Assembly (NCBI GenBank): GCA_963978545.1
Contig: CAXBTE010000017.1
Coordinates: 186,001 to 250,000, forward strand
Reading direction: 5' to 3'
Length of the DNA stretch: 64,000 nucleotides
Origin: Linyphia triangularis
Taxonomy: Eukaryota; Arthropoda; Arachnida; Araneae; Linyphiidae
Of the stretch, positions 37,225 through 49,956 are shown in pieces. Each line of letters begins with the position of its first letter. Within the stretch, counting starts at the first letter, position 1. Under the pieces are notes generated by a model that searched no databases, was not told where the DNA came from, and saw only the letters and a list, made by a program, of their open reading frames with translations. Made by a program: the position numbers and the translations under genes.

Positions 37225-38133
37225 GGAAAAGTGATTTTTTCATAAAATTTCCTAAGGCTAACCCCTTTGAAAAATTTCGAAAAATTTGAAAATTCAAAAA
37301 ATTATTTTTTGGAAAAGTGATTTTTTCATAAAATTTCCCAAGGCTAACCCCTTTGAAAAATTTCGAAAAATTTGAAAATTCAAAAAATTATTTTTTGGAA
37401 AAGTGATTTTTTCATAAAATTTCCTAAGGCTACCCCCCTTTGAAAAATTTGAAAATTCAAAAAATTATTTTTTGGAAAAGTGATTTTTTCATAAAATTTC
37501 CTAAGACTAACCCCTTTGAAAAATTTCGAAAAATTTGAAAATTCAAAAAATTATTTTTTGGAAAAGTGATTTTTTCATAAAATTTCAAAAGGCTAACCCC
37601 TTTGAAAAATTTCGAAAAATTTGAAAATTCAAAAAATTATTTTTTGGAAAAGTGATTTTTTCATAAAATTTCCTAAGGCTATCCCCTTTGAAAAATTTCG
37701 AAAAATTTGAAAATTCAAAAAATTATTTTTTGGAAAAGTGATTTTTTCATAAAATTTCCTAAGGCTAACCCCCTTTGAAAAATTTGAAAATTCAAAAAAT
37801 TATTTTTTGGAAAAGTGATTTTTTCATAAAATTTCCTAAGACTAACCCCTTTGAAAAATTTCGAAAAATTTGAAAATTCAAAAAAATTATTTTTTGGAAA
37901 AGTGATTTTTTCATAAAATTTCCTAAGGCTAACCCCTTTGAAAAATTTGAAAATTCAAAAAATTATTTTTTGGAAAAGTGATTTTTTCATAAAATATCCT
38001 AAGGCTAACCCCTTTGAAAAATTTGAAAATTCAAAAAATTATTTTTTGGAAAAGTGATTTTTTCATAAAATTTCCTAAGACTAACCCCTTTGAAAAATTT
38101 CGAAAAATTTGAAAATTCAAAAAATTATTTTTT
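37225..38133 (+). repeat. Satellite B array, left arm of expansion 5 (11 copies)
   Basis: 909 bp, the same length as the left arm of expansion 3 and sharing its GGCTACCCCCC variant. It differs in one copy, which reads CCCCTTTGAAAAATTTCG where expansion 3 reads CCCCTTTCAAAAATTTCG after TTTCAAAAGGC. Confidence 0.94.
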
Positions 38134-39260
38134 CAGTCAAATTTCGACAGAATATGAATATAAAACATATTTCAGGTCTTCAACTAAAATTTCCCAGCTA
38201 GTTTCAAAATTTCGTACAAAATCGTCTCCATTTCTGAGCAAACGCGTTATTTTGGATTTTTTTGAATTTTACGACAGTTTGGGCTATAAAGCGATTTAAG
38301 GGACCTTTCTTGGATAGTTTTGATAAAAAGTAACTCTTAAGCATTCTCCTATGTTAACAGCTAAATTTGACACATTTCGGACATTTCCCAGCTAAATTCC
38401 AAAATTTCGTTCAAAACCGTCTCTATTTCTGTGCTAACGCGTTATTTTGGATTTTACTGAATTTTCCCGACAGATTGGGCTATAAATCGATTTAAGGGTC
38501 TTTTCTTGAACAGTTTTGATAAAAAGTAACTATTGAGCATTTTCAAAGCATTTCGGACATTTCCCAGCTAGTTTTAAAAATATCGTTCAAAATCGTCTCT
38601 ATTTCTGTGTTAACGCGTTATTTTGGATTTTTCTGAATTTTACCGACAGTTTAGGCTATAAATCGATTTAAGGGTCCTTTCTTGAACAGTTTTGATAAAA
38701 AGTAACTTTTAAGCATACTCTTAGGTCACAGCTAAAATTTTAAAGCATTTCGGACAATTCCCAGCTAGTTTCAGAAATTGCGTTCAAAACCGTCTCTATT
38801 TCTGTGTTAACGCGTTATTTTGGATTTTTCGGAATTCTACCAACAGTTTGGGCTATAAAGCGATTAAAGGGTCCTTTCTTGACAGTTTTGATAAAAAGTT
38901 ACTTTTGAGCATTTTCAAAGCATTTCGGACAATTCCCAGCTAGTTTTAAAAATTGCTTTCAAAATCGTCTCTATTTCTGTGTTAACGCGTTATTTTGGAT
39001 TTTTCTGAATTTTACCGACAGTTTGGGCTATAAAGCGATTTAAGGGTCCTTTCTTGACAGTTTTGATAAAAAGTAACTCTTGAGCATTTTCAAAGCATTT
39101 CGGACAATTCCCAGCTAGTTTTAAAAATATCGTTCAAAATCGTCTCTATTTCTGTGTTAACGCGTTATTTTGGATTTTTCTGAATTATACCGACAGCTTG
39201 GTTTATAAAGCGATTTGAGGGTCCTTTCTTGGGCATATTTAATAAAAAGTTACTGTAAAC
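38134..39260 (+). repeat. Satellite C array of expansion 5 (6 copies, 1127 bp)
   Basis: Six ACGCGT cores, same variant order as expansion 3 including ACAAAATCGTCTCC in the first unit. It lies 3902 bp after the array of expansion 4, as expansion 3 does after expansion 2. Confidence 0.94.
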
Positions 39261-39310
39261 TATATTTCTATTTTAAAACCAAAATCTGGAAGCATTTTGA
39301 GAAATTTTTT

Positions 39311-39936
39311 GGAAAAGTGATTTTTTCATAAAATTTCCTAAGTCTAATCCCTTTGAAAAATTTCGAAAAATTTGAAAATTCAAAAAATTATTTTTGGAAA
39401 AGTGATTTTTTCGTAAAATTTCCTAAGGCTAACCCCCTTGAAAAATTTGAAAATTCAAAAAATTATTTTTTGAAAAAGTGATTTTTTCGTAAAATTTCCT
39501 AAGGCTAACCCCCTTGAAAAATTTGAAAATTCAAAAAATTATTTTTTGAAAAAGTGATTTTTTCATAAAATTTCCTAAGGCTAACCCCTTTGAAAAATTT
39601 AAAAATTCAAAAAATTATTTTTTGAAAAAGTGATTTTTTCATAAAATTTCCTAAGACTAACCCCTTTGAAAAATTTGAAAATTCAAAAATTTTTTTTTTG
39701 GAAAAGTGATTTTTTCATAAAATTTCCTAAGACTAACCCCTTTGAAAAATTTGAAAATTGAAAAAATTATTTTTTGGAAAAGTGATTTTTTCATAAAATT
39801 TCCTAAGGCTAACCCTTTGAAAAATTTGAAAATTCAAAAAATTATTTTTTGGAAAAGTGATTTTTTCATAAAATTTCCTAAGACTAACCCCTTTGAAAAA
39901 TTTCGAAAAATTTGAAAATTCAAAAAATTATTTTTT
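39311..39936 (+). repeat. Satellite B array, right arm of expansion 5 (8 copies)
   Basis: 626 bp with two CGTAAAATTTCC units, one more than its 13-kb partner in expansion 3. It exits into GATAGCATTTGAGCC. Confidence 0.93.
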
Positions 39937-42900
39937 GATAGCATTTGAGCCATTATTTTCAAAGTTCAAAATTTCCCTTTGAAAATACATTGATTGTATT
40001 TTGGAGTTTTTGAATTTTTACTCGTAGTGTATTTGGAGCACAGTATTGTAACTTGGCCACATTTAAGGTCTTCTATAGGAGATTCTTAAAAACGAAAATC
40101 TTAACAACCACAAAATATTAAGGGGGTCAAAATTTGCAAAGTTGTTTTTTTCAGTGGTACACATACATAATTTTTACACAGAGAGTTTTGGGAGCACAAT
40201 GTTGTAACTTGGCAACATTGAAGTTCATTAATAGGAGATTCTTAAAAACGAAAATCTTAACAACCACTAAATATTAAGGGGGTCGAAAGTTGATCCCAAA
40301 AAAGGACTGCATTTCAAACACTGAAAATTTCTGAATTTTACCTACATTTTGGGCTATAAACTGAATTAAGGGTCCTTTATTGGGCAGATTTGAAATAAAG
40401 TGACTGCAAATCATATTTCTATTTTAAAACCAAAATCTGGAAGCATTTTGAGCCATTTTTTGGAAAAGTGATTTTTTCATAAAATTTCCTAAGGCTAACC
40501 CCTTTGAAAAATTTCGAAAAATTTGAAAATTCAAAAAATTATTTTTTCAGTCACATTTGGACAGAATATGAATATAAAACATATTTCAGGTCCACAAAAA
40601 AAATTTGGTAGCATTTGAGCCACTATTTTCAAAGTTCAAAATTTCCCTTTGAAAATACATTGATTTTACAGTTTTTGAATTTTTACTCATAGTGTATTTG
40701 GAGCACAGTATTGTAACTTGGCCACATTTAAGGTCTTCTATAGGAGATTCTTAAAAACGAAAATCTTAACAACCACAAAATATTAAGGGGGTCAAAATTT
40801 GCAAATTTGTTTTTTTCAGTGGTACACATACATAATTTTTACACAGAGAGTTTTGGGAGCACAATGTTGTGACTTGGCCACATTGAAGTTCATTAATAGG
40901 AGATTCTTAAAAATGAAAATCTTAACAACCACTAAATATTAAGGGGGTCGAAAGTTTATCCCAAAAAAGGACTGCATTTCAAACACTGAAAATTTCTGAA
41001 TTTTACCTACATTTTGGGCTATAAACTGAATTAAAGGGTCCTTTTTTGGGCAGATTTGAAATAAAGTGACTGCAAATCATATTTCTATTTTAAAACCAAA
41101 ATCTGGAAGCATTTTGAGCCATTTTTTGGAAAAGTGATTTTTTCATAAAATTTCCTAAGGCTAACCCCTTTGAAAAATTTCGAAAAATTTGAAAATTCAA
41201 AAAATTATTTTTTCAGTCACATTTGGACAGAATATGAATATAAAACATATTTCAGGTCCCCAAAAAAAATTTGGTAGCATTTGAGCCACTATTTTCAAAG
41301 TTCAAAATTTCCCTTTGAAAATACATTGATTTTACAGTTTTTGAATTTTTACTCATAGTGTATTTGGAGCACAGTATTGTAACTTGGCCACATTTAAGGT
41401 CTTCTATAGGAGATTCTTAAAAACGAAAATCTTAACAACCACAAAATATTAAGGGGGTCAAAATTTGCAAAGTTGTTTTTTTCAGTGGTACACATACATA
41501 ATTTTTACACAGAGAGTTTTGGGAGCACAATGTTGTAACTTGGCAACATTGAAGTTCATTAATAGGAGATTCTTAAAAACGAAAATCTTAACAACCACTA
41601 AATATTAAGGGGGTCGAAAGTTGATCCCAAAAAAGGACTGCATTTCAAACACTGAAAATTTCTGAATTTTACCTACATTTTGGGCTATAAACTGAATTAA
41701 GGGTCCTTTATTGGGCAGATTTGAAATAAAGTGACTGCAAATCATATTTCTATTTTAAAACCAAAATCTGGAAGCATTTTGAGCCATTTTTTGGAAAAGT
41801 GATTTTTTCATAAAATTTCCTAAGGCTAACCCCTTTGAAAAATTTCGAAAAATTTGAAAATTCAAAAAATTATTTTTTCAGTCACATTTGGACAGAATAT
41901 GAATATAAAACATATTTCAGGTCCCCAAAAAAAATTTGGTAGCATTTGAGCCACTATTTTCAAAGTTCAAAATTTCCCTTTGAAAATACATTGATTTTAC
42001 AGTTTTTGAATTTTTACTCATAGTGTATTTTGAGCACAGTATTGTAACTTGGCCACATTTAAGGTCTTCTATAGGAGATTCTTAAAAACGAAAATCTTAA
42101 CAACCACAAAATATTAAGGGGGTCAAAATTTGCAAAGTTGTTTTTTTCAGTGGTACACATACATAATTTTTACACAGAGAGTTTTGGGAGCACAATGTTG
42201 TAACTTGGCAACATTGAAGTTCATTAATAGGAGATTCTTAAAAACGAAAATCTTAACAACCACTAAATATTATGGGGGTCGAAAGTTGATCCCAAAAAAG
42301 GACTGCATTTCAAACACTGAAAATTTCTGAATTTTACCTACATTTTGGGCTATAAACTGAATTAAGGGTCCTTTATTGGGCAGATTTGAAATAAAGTGAC
42401 TGCAAATCATATTTCTATTTTAAAACCAAAATCTGGAAGCATTTTGAGCCATTTTTTGGAAAAGTGATTTTTTCATAAAATTTCCTAAGGCTAACCCCTT
42501 TGAAAAATTTCGAAAAATTTGAAAATTCAAAAAATTATTTTTTCAGTCACATTTGGACAGAATATAAATATAAAACATATTTCAGGTCCCCAAAAAAAAT
42601 TTGGTAGCATTTGAGCCACTATTTTCAAAGTTCAAAATTTCCCTTTGAAAATACATTGATTTTACAGTTTTTGAATTTTTACTCATAGTGTATTTTGAGC
42701 ACAGTATTGTAACTTGGCCACATTTAAGGTCTTCTATAGGAGATTCTTAAAAACGAAAATCTTAACAACCACAAAATATTAAGAGGGTCAAAATTTGCAA
42801 AGTTGTTTTTTTCAGTGGTACACATACATAATTTTTACACAGAGAGTTTTGGGAGCACAATGTTGTAACTTGGCAACATTGAAGTTCATTAATAGGAGAT

Positions 42901-45117
42901 TCTTAAAAACGAAAATCTTAACAACCACTAAATATTATGGGGGTCGAAAGTTGATCCCAAAAAAGGACTGCATTTCAAACACTGAAAATTTCTGAATTTT
43001 ACCTACATTTTGGGCTATAAACTGAATTAAGGGTCCTTTTTTGGGCAGATTTGAAATAAATTGACTGCAAATCATATTTCTATTTTAAAACCAAAATCTG
43101 GAAGCATTTTGAGCCATTTTTTGGAAAAGTGATTTTTTCATAAAATTTCCTAAGGCTAACCCCTTTGAAAAATTTCGAAAAATTTGAAAATTCAAAAAAT
43201 TATTTTTTCAGTCACATTTGGACAGAATATAAATATAAAACATATTTCAGGTCCCCAAAAAAAATTTGGTAGCATTTGAGCCACTATTTTCAAAGTTCAA
43301 AATTTCCCTTTGAAAATACATTGATTTTACAGTTTTTGAATTTTTACTCATAGTGTATTTTGAGCACAGTATTGTAACTTGGCCACATTTAAGGTCTTCT
43401 ATAGGAGATTCTTAAAAACGAAAATCTTAACAACCACAAAATACTAAGGGGGTCAAAATTTGCAAAGTTGTTTTTTTCAGTGGTACACATACATAATTTT
43501 TACACAGAGAGTTTTGGGAGCACAATGTTGTAACTTGGCAACATTGAAGTTCATTAATAGGAGATTCTAAAAAACGAAAATCTTAACAACCACTAAATAT
43601 TAAGGGGGTCGAAAGTTGATCCCAAAAAAGGACTGCATTTCAAACACTGAAAATTTTTGAATTTTACCTACATTTTGGGCTATAAACTGAATTAAGGGTC
43701 CTTTTTTGGGCAGATTTGAAATAAAGTGACTGCAAATCATATTTCTATTTTAAAACCAAAATCTGGAAGCATTTTGAGCCATTTTTTGGAAAAGTGATTT
43801 TTTCATAAAATTTCCTAAGGCTAACCCCTTTGAAAAATTTCGAAAAATTTGAAAATTCAAAAAATTATTTTTTCAGTCACATTTGGACAGAATATAAATA
43901 TAAAACATATTTCAGGTCCCCAAAAAAAATTTGGTAGCATTTGAGCCACTATTTTCAAAGTTCAAAATTTCCCTTTGAAAATACATTGATTTTACAGTTT
44001 TTGAATTTTTACTCATAGTGTATTTGGAGCACAGTATTGTAACTTGGCCACATTTAAGGTCTTCTATAGGAGATTCTTAAAAACGAAAATCTTAACAACC
44101 ACAAAATATTAAGGGGGTCAAAATTTGCAAAGTTGTTTTTTTCAGTGGTACACATACATAATTTTTACACAGAGAGTTTTGGGAGCACAATGTTGTAACT
44201 TGGCAACATTGAAGTTCATTAATAGGAGATTCTTAAAAACGAAAATCTTAACAACCACTAAATATTAAGGGGGTCGAAAGTTGATCCCAAAAAAGGACTG
44301 CATTTCAAACACTGAAAATTTCTGAATTTTACCTACATTTTGGGCTATAAACTGAATTAAGGGTCCTTTATTGGGCAGATTTGAAATAAAGTGACTGCAA
44401 ATCATATTTCTATTTTAAAACCAAAATCTGGAAGCATTTTGAGCCATTTTTTGGAAAAGTGATTTTTTCATAAAATTTCCTAAGGCTAACCCCTTTGAAA
44501 AATTTCGAAAAATTTGAAAATTCAAAAAATTATTTTTTCAGTCACATTTGGACAGAATATGAATATAAAACATATTTCAGGTCCCCAAAAAAAATTTGGT
44601 AGCATTTGAGCCACTATTTTCAAAGTTCAAAATTTCCCTTTGAAAATACATTGATTTTACAGTTTTTGAATTTTTACTCATAGTGTATTTGGAGCACAGT
44701 ATTGTAACTTGGCCACATTTAAGGTCTTCTATAGGAGATTCTTAAAAACGAAAATCTTAACAACCACAAAATATTAAGGGGGTCAAAATTTGCAAAGTTG
44801 TTTTTTTCAGTGGTACACATACATAATTTTTACACAGAGAGTTTTGGGAGCACAATGTTGTAACTTGGCAACATTGAAGTTCATTAATAGGAGATTCTTA
44901 AAAACGAAAATCTTAACAACCACTAAATATTAAGGGGGTCGAAAGTTGATCCCAAAAAAGGACTGCATTTCAAACACTGAAAATTTCTGAATTTTACCTA
45001 CATTTTGGGCTATAAACTGAATTAAGGGTCCTTTATTGGGCAGATTTGAAATAAAGTGACTGCAAATCATATTTCTATTTTAAAACCAAAATCTGGAAGC
45101 ATTTTGAGCCATTTTTT
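39937..45117 (+). repeat. Satellite A array, segment 6 (7 complete monomers)
   Basis: Monomers start at 40058, 40723, 41389, 42054, 42719, 43384 and 44049; the one at 44714 is expanded. ATTATGGGGG occurs in 42054 and 42719. The copy at 42719 also has TTAAGAGGGTC and AAATTGACTG. The copy at 43384 has the private changes AATACTAAGG and GATTCTAAAAAACG. Confidence 0.96.
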
Positions 45118-45688
45118 GGAAAAGTGATTTTTTCATAAAATTTCCTAAGGCTAACCCCTTTGAAAAATTTCGAAAAATTTGAAAATTCAAAAAATTATTT
45201 TTTGGAAAAGTGATTTTTTCATAAAATTTCCTAAGGCTAACCCCCTTTGAAAAATTTGAAAATTCAAAAAATTATTTTTTGGAAAAGTGATTTTTTCATA
45301 AAACTTCCTAAGACTAACCCCTTTGAAAAATTTCGAAAAATTTGAAAATTCAAAAAATTATTTTTTGGAAAAGTGATTTTTTCATAAAATTTCCTAAGGC
45401 TAACCCCTTTGAAAAATTTGAAAATTCAAAAAATTATTTTTTGGAAAAGTGATTTTTTCATAAAATATCCTAAGGCTAACCCCTTTGAAAAATTTGAAAA
45501 TTCAAAAAATTATTTTTTGGAAAAGTGATTTTTTCATAAAATTTCCTAAGACTAACTCCTTTGAAAAATTTCGAAAAATTTGAAAATTCAAAAAATTATT
45601 TTTTGGAAAAGTGATTTTTTCATAAAATTTCCTAAGTCCCCCCTTTGAAAAATTTCGAAAAATTTGAAAATTCAAAAAATTATTTTTT
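45118..45688 (+). repeat. Satellite B array, left arm of expansion 6 (7 copies)
   Basis: Shortest left arm: copies start at 45118, 45204, 45281, 45367, 45443, 45519 and 45605. It lacks the TTTCCCAAGGC copy found in the others. Private changes are AAAACTTCC, GACTAACTCC and a shortened last copy reading CCTAAGTCCCCCCTTTG, in which the GTCTAACC stretch is damaged. Confidence 0.94.
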
Positions 45689-47188
45689 CAGTCAAATTTC
45701 GAAAGAATATGAATATAAAACATATTTCAGGTCTTCAACTAAAATTTCCCAGCTAGTTTCAAAATTTCGTACAAAATCGTCTCCATTTCTGAGCAAACGC
45801 GTTATTTTGGATTTTTTTGAATTTTAACGACAGTTTGGGCTATAAAGCGATTTAAGGGACCTTTCTTGGATAGTTTTGATAAAAAGTAACTCTTAAGCAT
45901 TCTCCTATGTTAACAGCTAAATTTGACACATTTCGGACATTTCCCAGCTAAATTCCAAAATTTCGTTCAAAACCGTCTCTATTTCTGTGCTAACGCGTTA
46001 TTTTGGATTTTACTGAATTTTCCCGACAGATTGGGCTATAAATCGATTTAAGGGTCTTTTCTTGAACAGTTTTGATAAAAAGTAACTATTGAGCATTTTC
46101 AAAGCATTTCGGACATTTCCCAGCTAGTTTTAAAAATATCGTTCAAAATCGTCTCTATTTCTGTGTTAACGCGTTATTTTGGATTTTTCTGAATTTTACC
46201 GACAGTTTAGGCTATAAATCGATTTAAGGGTCCTTTCTTGAACAGTTTTGATAAAAAGTAACTTTTAAGCATACTCTTAGGTCACAGCTAAAATTTTAAA
46301 GCATTTCGGACAATTCCCAGCTAGTTTCAGAAATTGCGTTCAAAACCGTCTCTATTTCTGTGTTAACGCGTTATTTTGGATTTTTCGGAATTCTACCAAC
46401 AGTTTGGGCTATAAAGCGATTTAAGGGTCCTTTCTTGACAGTTTTGATAAAAAGTAACTCTTGAGCATTTTCAAAGCATTTCGGACAATTCCCAGCTAGT
46501 TTTAAAAATATCGTTCAAAATCGTCTCTATTTCTGTGTTAACGCGTTATTTTGGATTTTTCTGAATTTTACCGACAGTTTGGGCTATAAAGCGATTTAAG
46601 GGTCCTTTCTTGACAGTTTTGATAAAAAGTAACTCTTGAGCATTTTCAAAGCATTTCGGACAATTCCCAGCTAGTTTGAAAAATATCGTTCAAAATCGTC
46701 TCTATTTCTGTGTTAACGCGTTATTTTGGATTTTTCTGAATTTTACCGACAGTTTAGGCTATACAGCGATTTAAGGGTCCTTTCTTGACAGTTTTTATAA
46801 AAAGTTACTTTTGATCATTTTCAAAGCATTTCGGACAATTCCCAGCTAGTTTTAAAAATTGCTTTCAAAATCGTCTCTATTTCTGTGTTAACGCGTTATT
46901 TTGGATTTTTCTGAATTTTACCGATAATTTGGGATATAAATCGATATAAGGGTCCTTTCTTGAACAGTTTTGATAAAAAGTAACTTTTGAGCATACTCTA
47001 AGGTCACAGCTAAAATTTTAAAGCATTTCGGACAATTCCCAACTAGTTTCAAAAATTGCGTTCAAAAACGTCTCCATTTCTGTGTTAACGCGTTATTTTG
47101 GATTTTTCTGAATTATACCGACAGCTTGGTTTATAAAGCGATTTGAGGGTCCTTTCTTGGGCATATTTAATAAAAAGTTACTGTAAAC
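45689..47188 (+). repeat. Satellite C array of expansion 6 (8 copies, 1500 bp)
   Basis: ACGCGT cores at 45798, 45993, 46169, 46366, 46541, 46716, 46891 and 47088. It shares with expansion 1 the units marked GGCTATACAGCGATTTAAG, TTTTTATAAAAAGTTAC and CCGATAATTTGGGATATAAA, which the six-copy arrays lack. Its fourth unit reads GGAATTCTACCAACAG like the six-copy lineage, so it is intermediate between expansion 1 and the rest. It also reads TTCGAAAGAATATG at the start where the others read TTCGACAGAATATG. Confidence 0.93.
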
Positions 47189-47238
47189 TATATTTCTATT
47201 TTAAAACCAAAATCTGGAAGCATTTTGAGAAATTTTTT

Positions 47239-47788
47239 GGAAAAGTGATTTTTTCATAAAATTTCCTAAGTCTAATCCCTTTGAAAAATTTCGAAAAATT
47301 TGAAAATTCAAAAAATTATTTTTGGAAAAGTGATTTTTTCGTAAAATTTCCTAAGGCTAACCCCCTTGAAAAATTTGAAAATTCAAAAAATTATTTTTTG
47401 AAAAAGTGATTTTTTCGTAAAATTTCCTAAGGCTAACCCCCTTGAAAAATTTGAAAATTCAAAAATTTTTTTTTTGGAAAAGTGATTTTTTCATAAAATT
47501 TCCTAAGACTAACCCCTTTGAAAAATTTGAAAATTGAAAAAATTATTTTTTGGAAAAGTGATTTTTTCATAAAATTTCCTAAGGCTAACCCTTTGAAAAA
47601 TTTGAAAATTCAAAAAATTATTTTTTGGAAAAGTGATTTTTTCATAAAATTTCCTAAGGCTAACCCCTTTGAAAAATTTGAAAATTCAAAAAATTATTTT
47701 TTGGAAAAGTGATTTTTTCATAAAATTTCCTAAGGCTAACCCCTTTGAAAAATTTCGAAAAATTTGAAAATTCAAAAAATTATTTTTT
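47239..47788 (+). repeat. Satellite B array, right arm of expansion 6 (7 copies)
   Basis: Copies start at 47239, 47324, 47400, 47476, 47552, 47627 and 47703. It returns to A in register at TTTTTTCAGTCACATTTGG, as in expansion 1. Unlike every other expansion, the following A part has GAGCCACTATTTTC and CATTGTTTTTACAG rather than GAGCCATTATTTTC and GATTGTATTTTGGAG. Confidence 0.94.
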
Positions 47789-49293
47789 CAGTCACATTTG
47801 GACAGAATATAAATATAAAACATATTTCAGGTCCCCAAAAAAAATTTGGTAGCATTTGAGCCACTATTTTCAAAGTTCAAAATTTCCCTTTGAAAATACA
47901 TTGTTTTTACAGTTTTTGAATTTTTACTCATAGTGTATTTTGAGCACAGTATTGTAACTTGGCCACATTTAAGGTCTTCTATAGGAGATTCTTAAAAACG
48001 AAAATCTTAACAACCACAAAATATTAAGGGGGTCAAAATTTGCAAAGTTGTTTTTTTCAGTGGTACACATACATAATTTTTACACAGAGAGTTTTGGGAG
48101 CACAATGTTGTAACTTGGCAACATTGAAGTTCATTAATAGGAGATTCTTAAAAACGAAAATCTTAACAACCACTAAATATTAAGGGGGTCGAAAGTTGAT
48201 CCCAAAAAAGGACTGCATTTCAAACACTGAAAATTTTTGAATTTTACCTACATTTTGGGCTATAAACTGAATTAAGGGTCCTTTTTTGGGCAGATTTGAA
48301 ATAAAGTGACTGCAAATCATATTTCTATTTTAAAACCAAAATCTGGAAGCATTTTGAGCCATTTTTTGGAAAAGTGATTTTTTCATAAAATTTCCTAAGG
48401 CTAACCCCTTTGAAAAATTTCGAAAAATTTGAAAATTCAAAAAATTATTTTTTCAGTCACATTTGGACAGAATATAAATATAAAACATATTTCAGGTCCC
48501 CAAAAAAAATTTGGTAGCATTTGAGCCACTATTTTCAAAGTTCAAAATTTCCCTTTGAAAATACATTGATTTTACAGTTTTTGAATTTTTACTCATAGTG
48601 TATTTGGAGCACAGTATTGTAACTTGGCCACATTTAAGGTCTTCTATAGGAGATTCTTAAAAACGAAAATCTTAACAACCACAAAATATTAAGGGGGTCA
48701 AAATTTGCAAAGTTGTTTTTTTCAGTGGTACACATACATAATTTTTACACAGAGAGTTTTGGGAGCACAATGTTGTAACTTGGCAACATTGAAGTTCATT
48801 AAAAGGAGATTCTTAAAAACGAAAATCTTAACAACCACTAAATATTAAGGGGGTCGAAAGTTGATCCCAAAAAAGGACTGCATTTCAAACACTGAAAATT
48901 TCTGAATTTTACCTACATTTTGGGCTATAAACTGAATTAAGGGTCCTTTATTGGGCAGATTTGAAATAAAGTGACTGCAAATCATATTTCTATTTTAAAA
49001 CCAAAATCTGGAAGCATTTTGAGCCATTTTTTGGAAAAGTGATTTTTTCATAAAATTTCCTAAGGCTAACCCCTTTGAAAAATTTCGAAAAATTTGAAAA
49101 TTCAAAAAATTATTTTTTCAGTCACATTTGGACAGAATATGAATATAAAACATATTTCAGGTCCCCAAAAAAAATTTGGTAGCATTTGAGCCACTATTTT
49201 CAAAGTTCAAAATTTCCCTTTGAAAATACATTGATTTTACAGTTTTTGAATTTTTACTCATAGTGTATTTTGAGCACAGTATTGTAACTTGGC

Positions 49294-49956
49294 CACATTT
49301 AAGGTCTTCTATAGGAGATTCTTAAAAACGAAAATCTTAACAACCACAAAATATTAAGGGGGTCAAAATTTGCAAAGTTGTTTTTTTCAGTGGTACACAT
49401 ACATAATTTTTACACAGAGTTTTGGGAGCACAATGTTGTAACTTGGCAACATTGAAGTTCATTAATAGGAGATTCTTAAAAACGAAAATCTTAACAACCA
49501 CTAAATATTATGGGGGTCGAAAGTTGATCCCAAAAAAGGACTGCATTTCAAACACTGAAAATTTCTGAATTTTACCTACATTTTGGGCTATAAACTGAAT
49601 TAAGGGTCCTTTTTTGGGCAGATTTGAAATAAATTGACTGCAAATCATATTTCTATTTTAAAACCAAAATCTGGAAGCATTTTGAGCCATTTTTTGGAAA
49701 AGTGATTTTTTCATAAAATTTCCTAAGGCTAACCCCTTTGAAAAATTTCGAAAAATTTGAAAATTCAAAAAATTATTTTTTCAGTCACATTTGGACAGAA
49801 TATAAATATAAAACATATTTCAGGTCCCCAAAAAAAATTTGGTAGCATTTGAGCCACTATTTTCAAAGTTCAAAATTTCCCTTTGAAAATACATTGATTT
49901 TACAATTTTTGAATTTTTACTCATAGTGTATTTTGAGCACAGTATTGTAACTTGGC
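49294..49956 (+). repeat. Variant monomer A with a 2-bp deletion (663 bp)
   Basis: Reads TTTTTACACAGAGTTTTGGG where all other monomers read ACACAGAGAGTTTTGGG. It also has ATTATGGGGG and AAATTGACTG. The deletion shifts the frame of the 66-codon open stretch seen in the other ATTATG monomers, which argues that the stretch is not maintained as protein. Confidence 0.9.

Larger units (their letters stand above)
32092..44713 (+). repeat. Higher-order repeat of about 13 kb, copy 2
   Basis: Plain (32092), expanded (32757), plain (36156), expanded (36821), then plain monomers from 40058 to 44049, matching copy 1 position by position. Exceptions: expansion 4 has three more left B units than expansion 2; expansion 5 has one more right B unit than expansion 3; and the monomer at 42719 differs from its partner at 29432, instead carrying AAGAGGGTC and AAATTGACTG like the monomer at 49957. 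The repeat breaks where copy 1 has a plain monomer (31427) and copy 2 has expansion 6 (44714). Confidence 0.86.
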
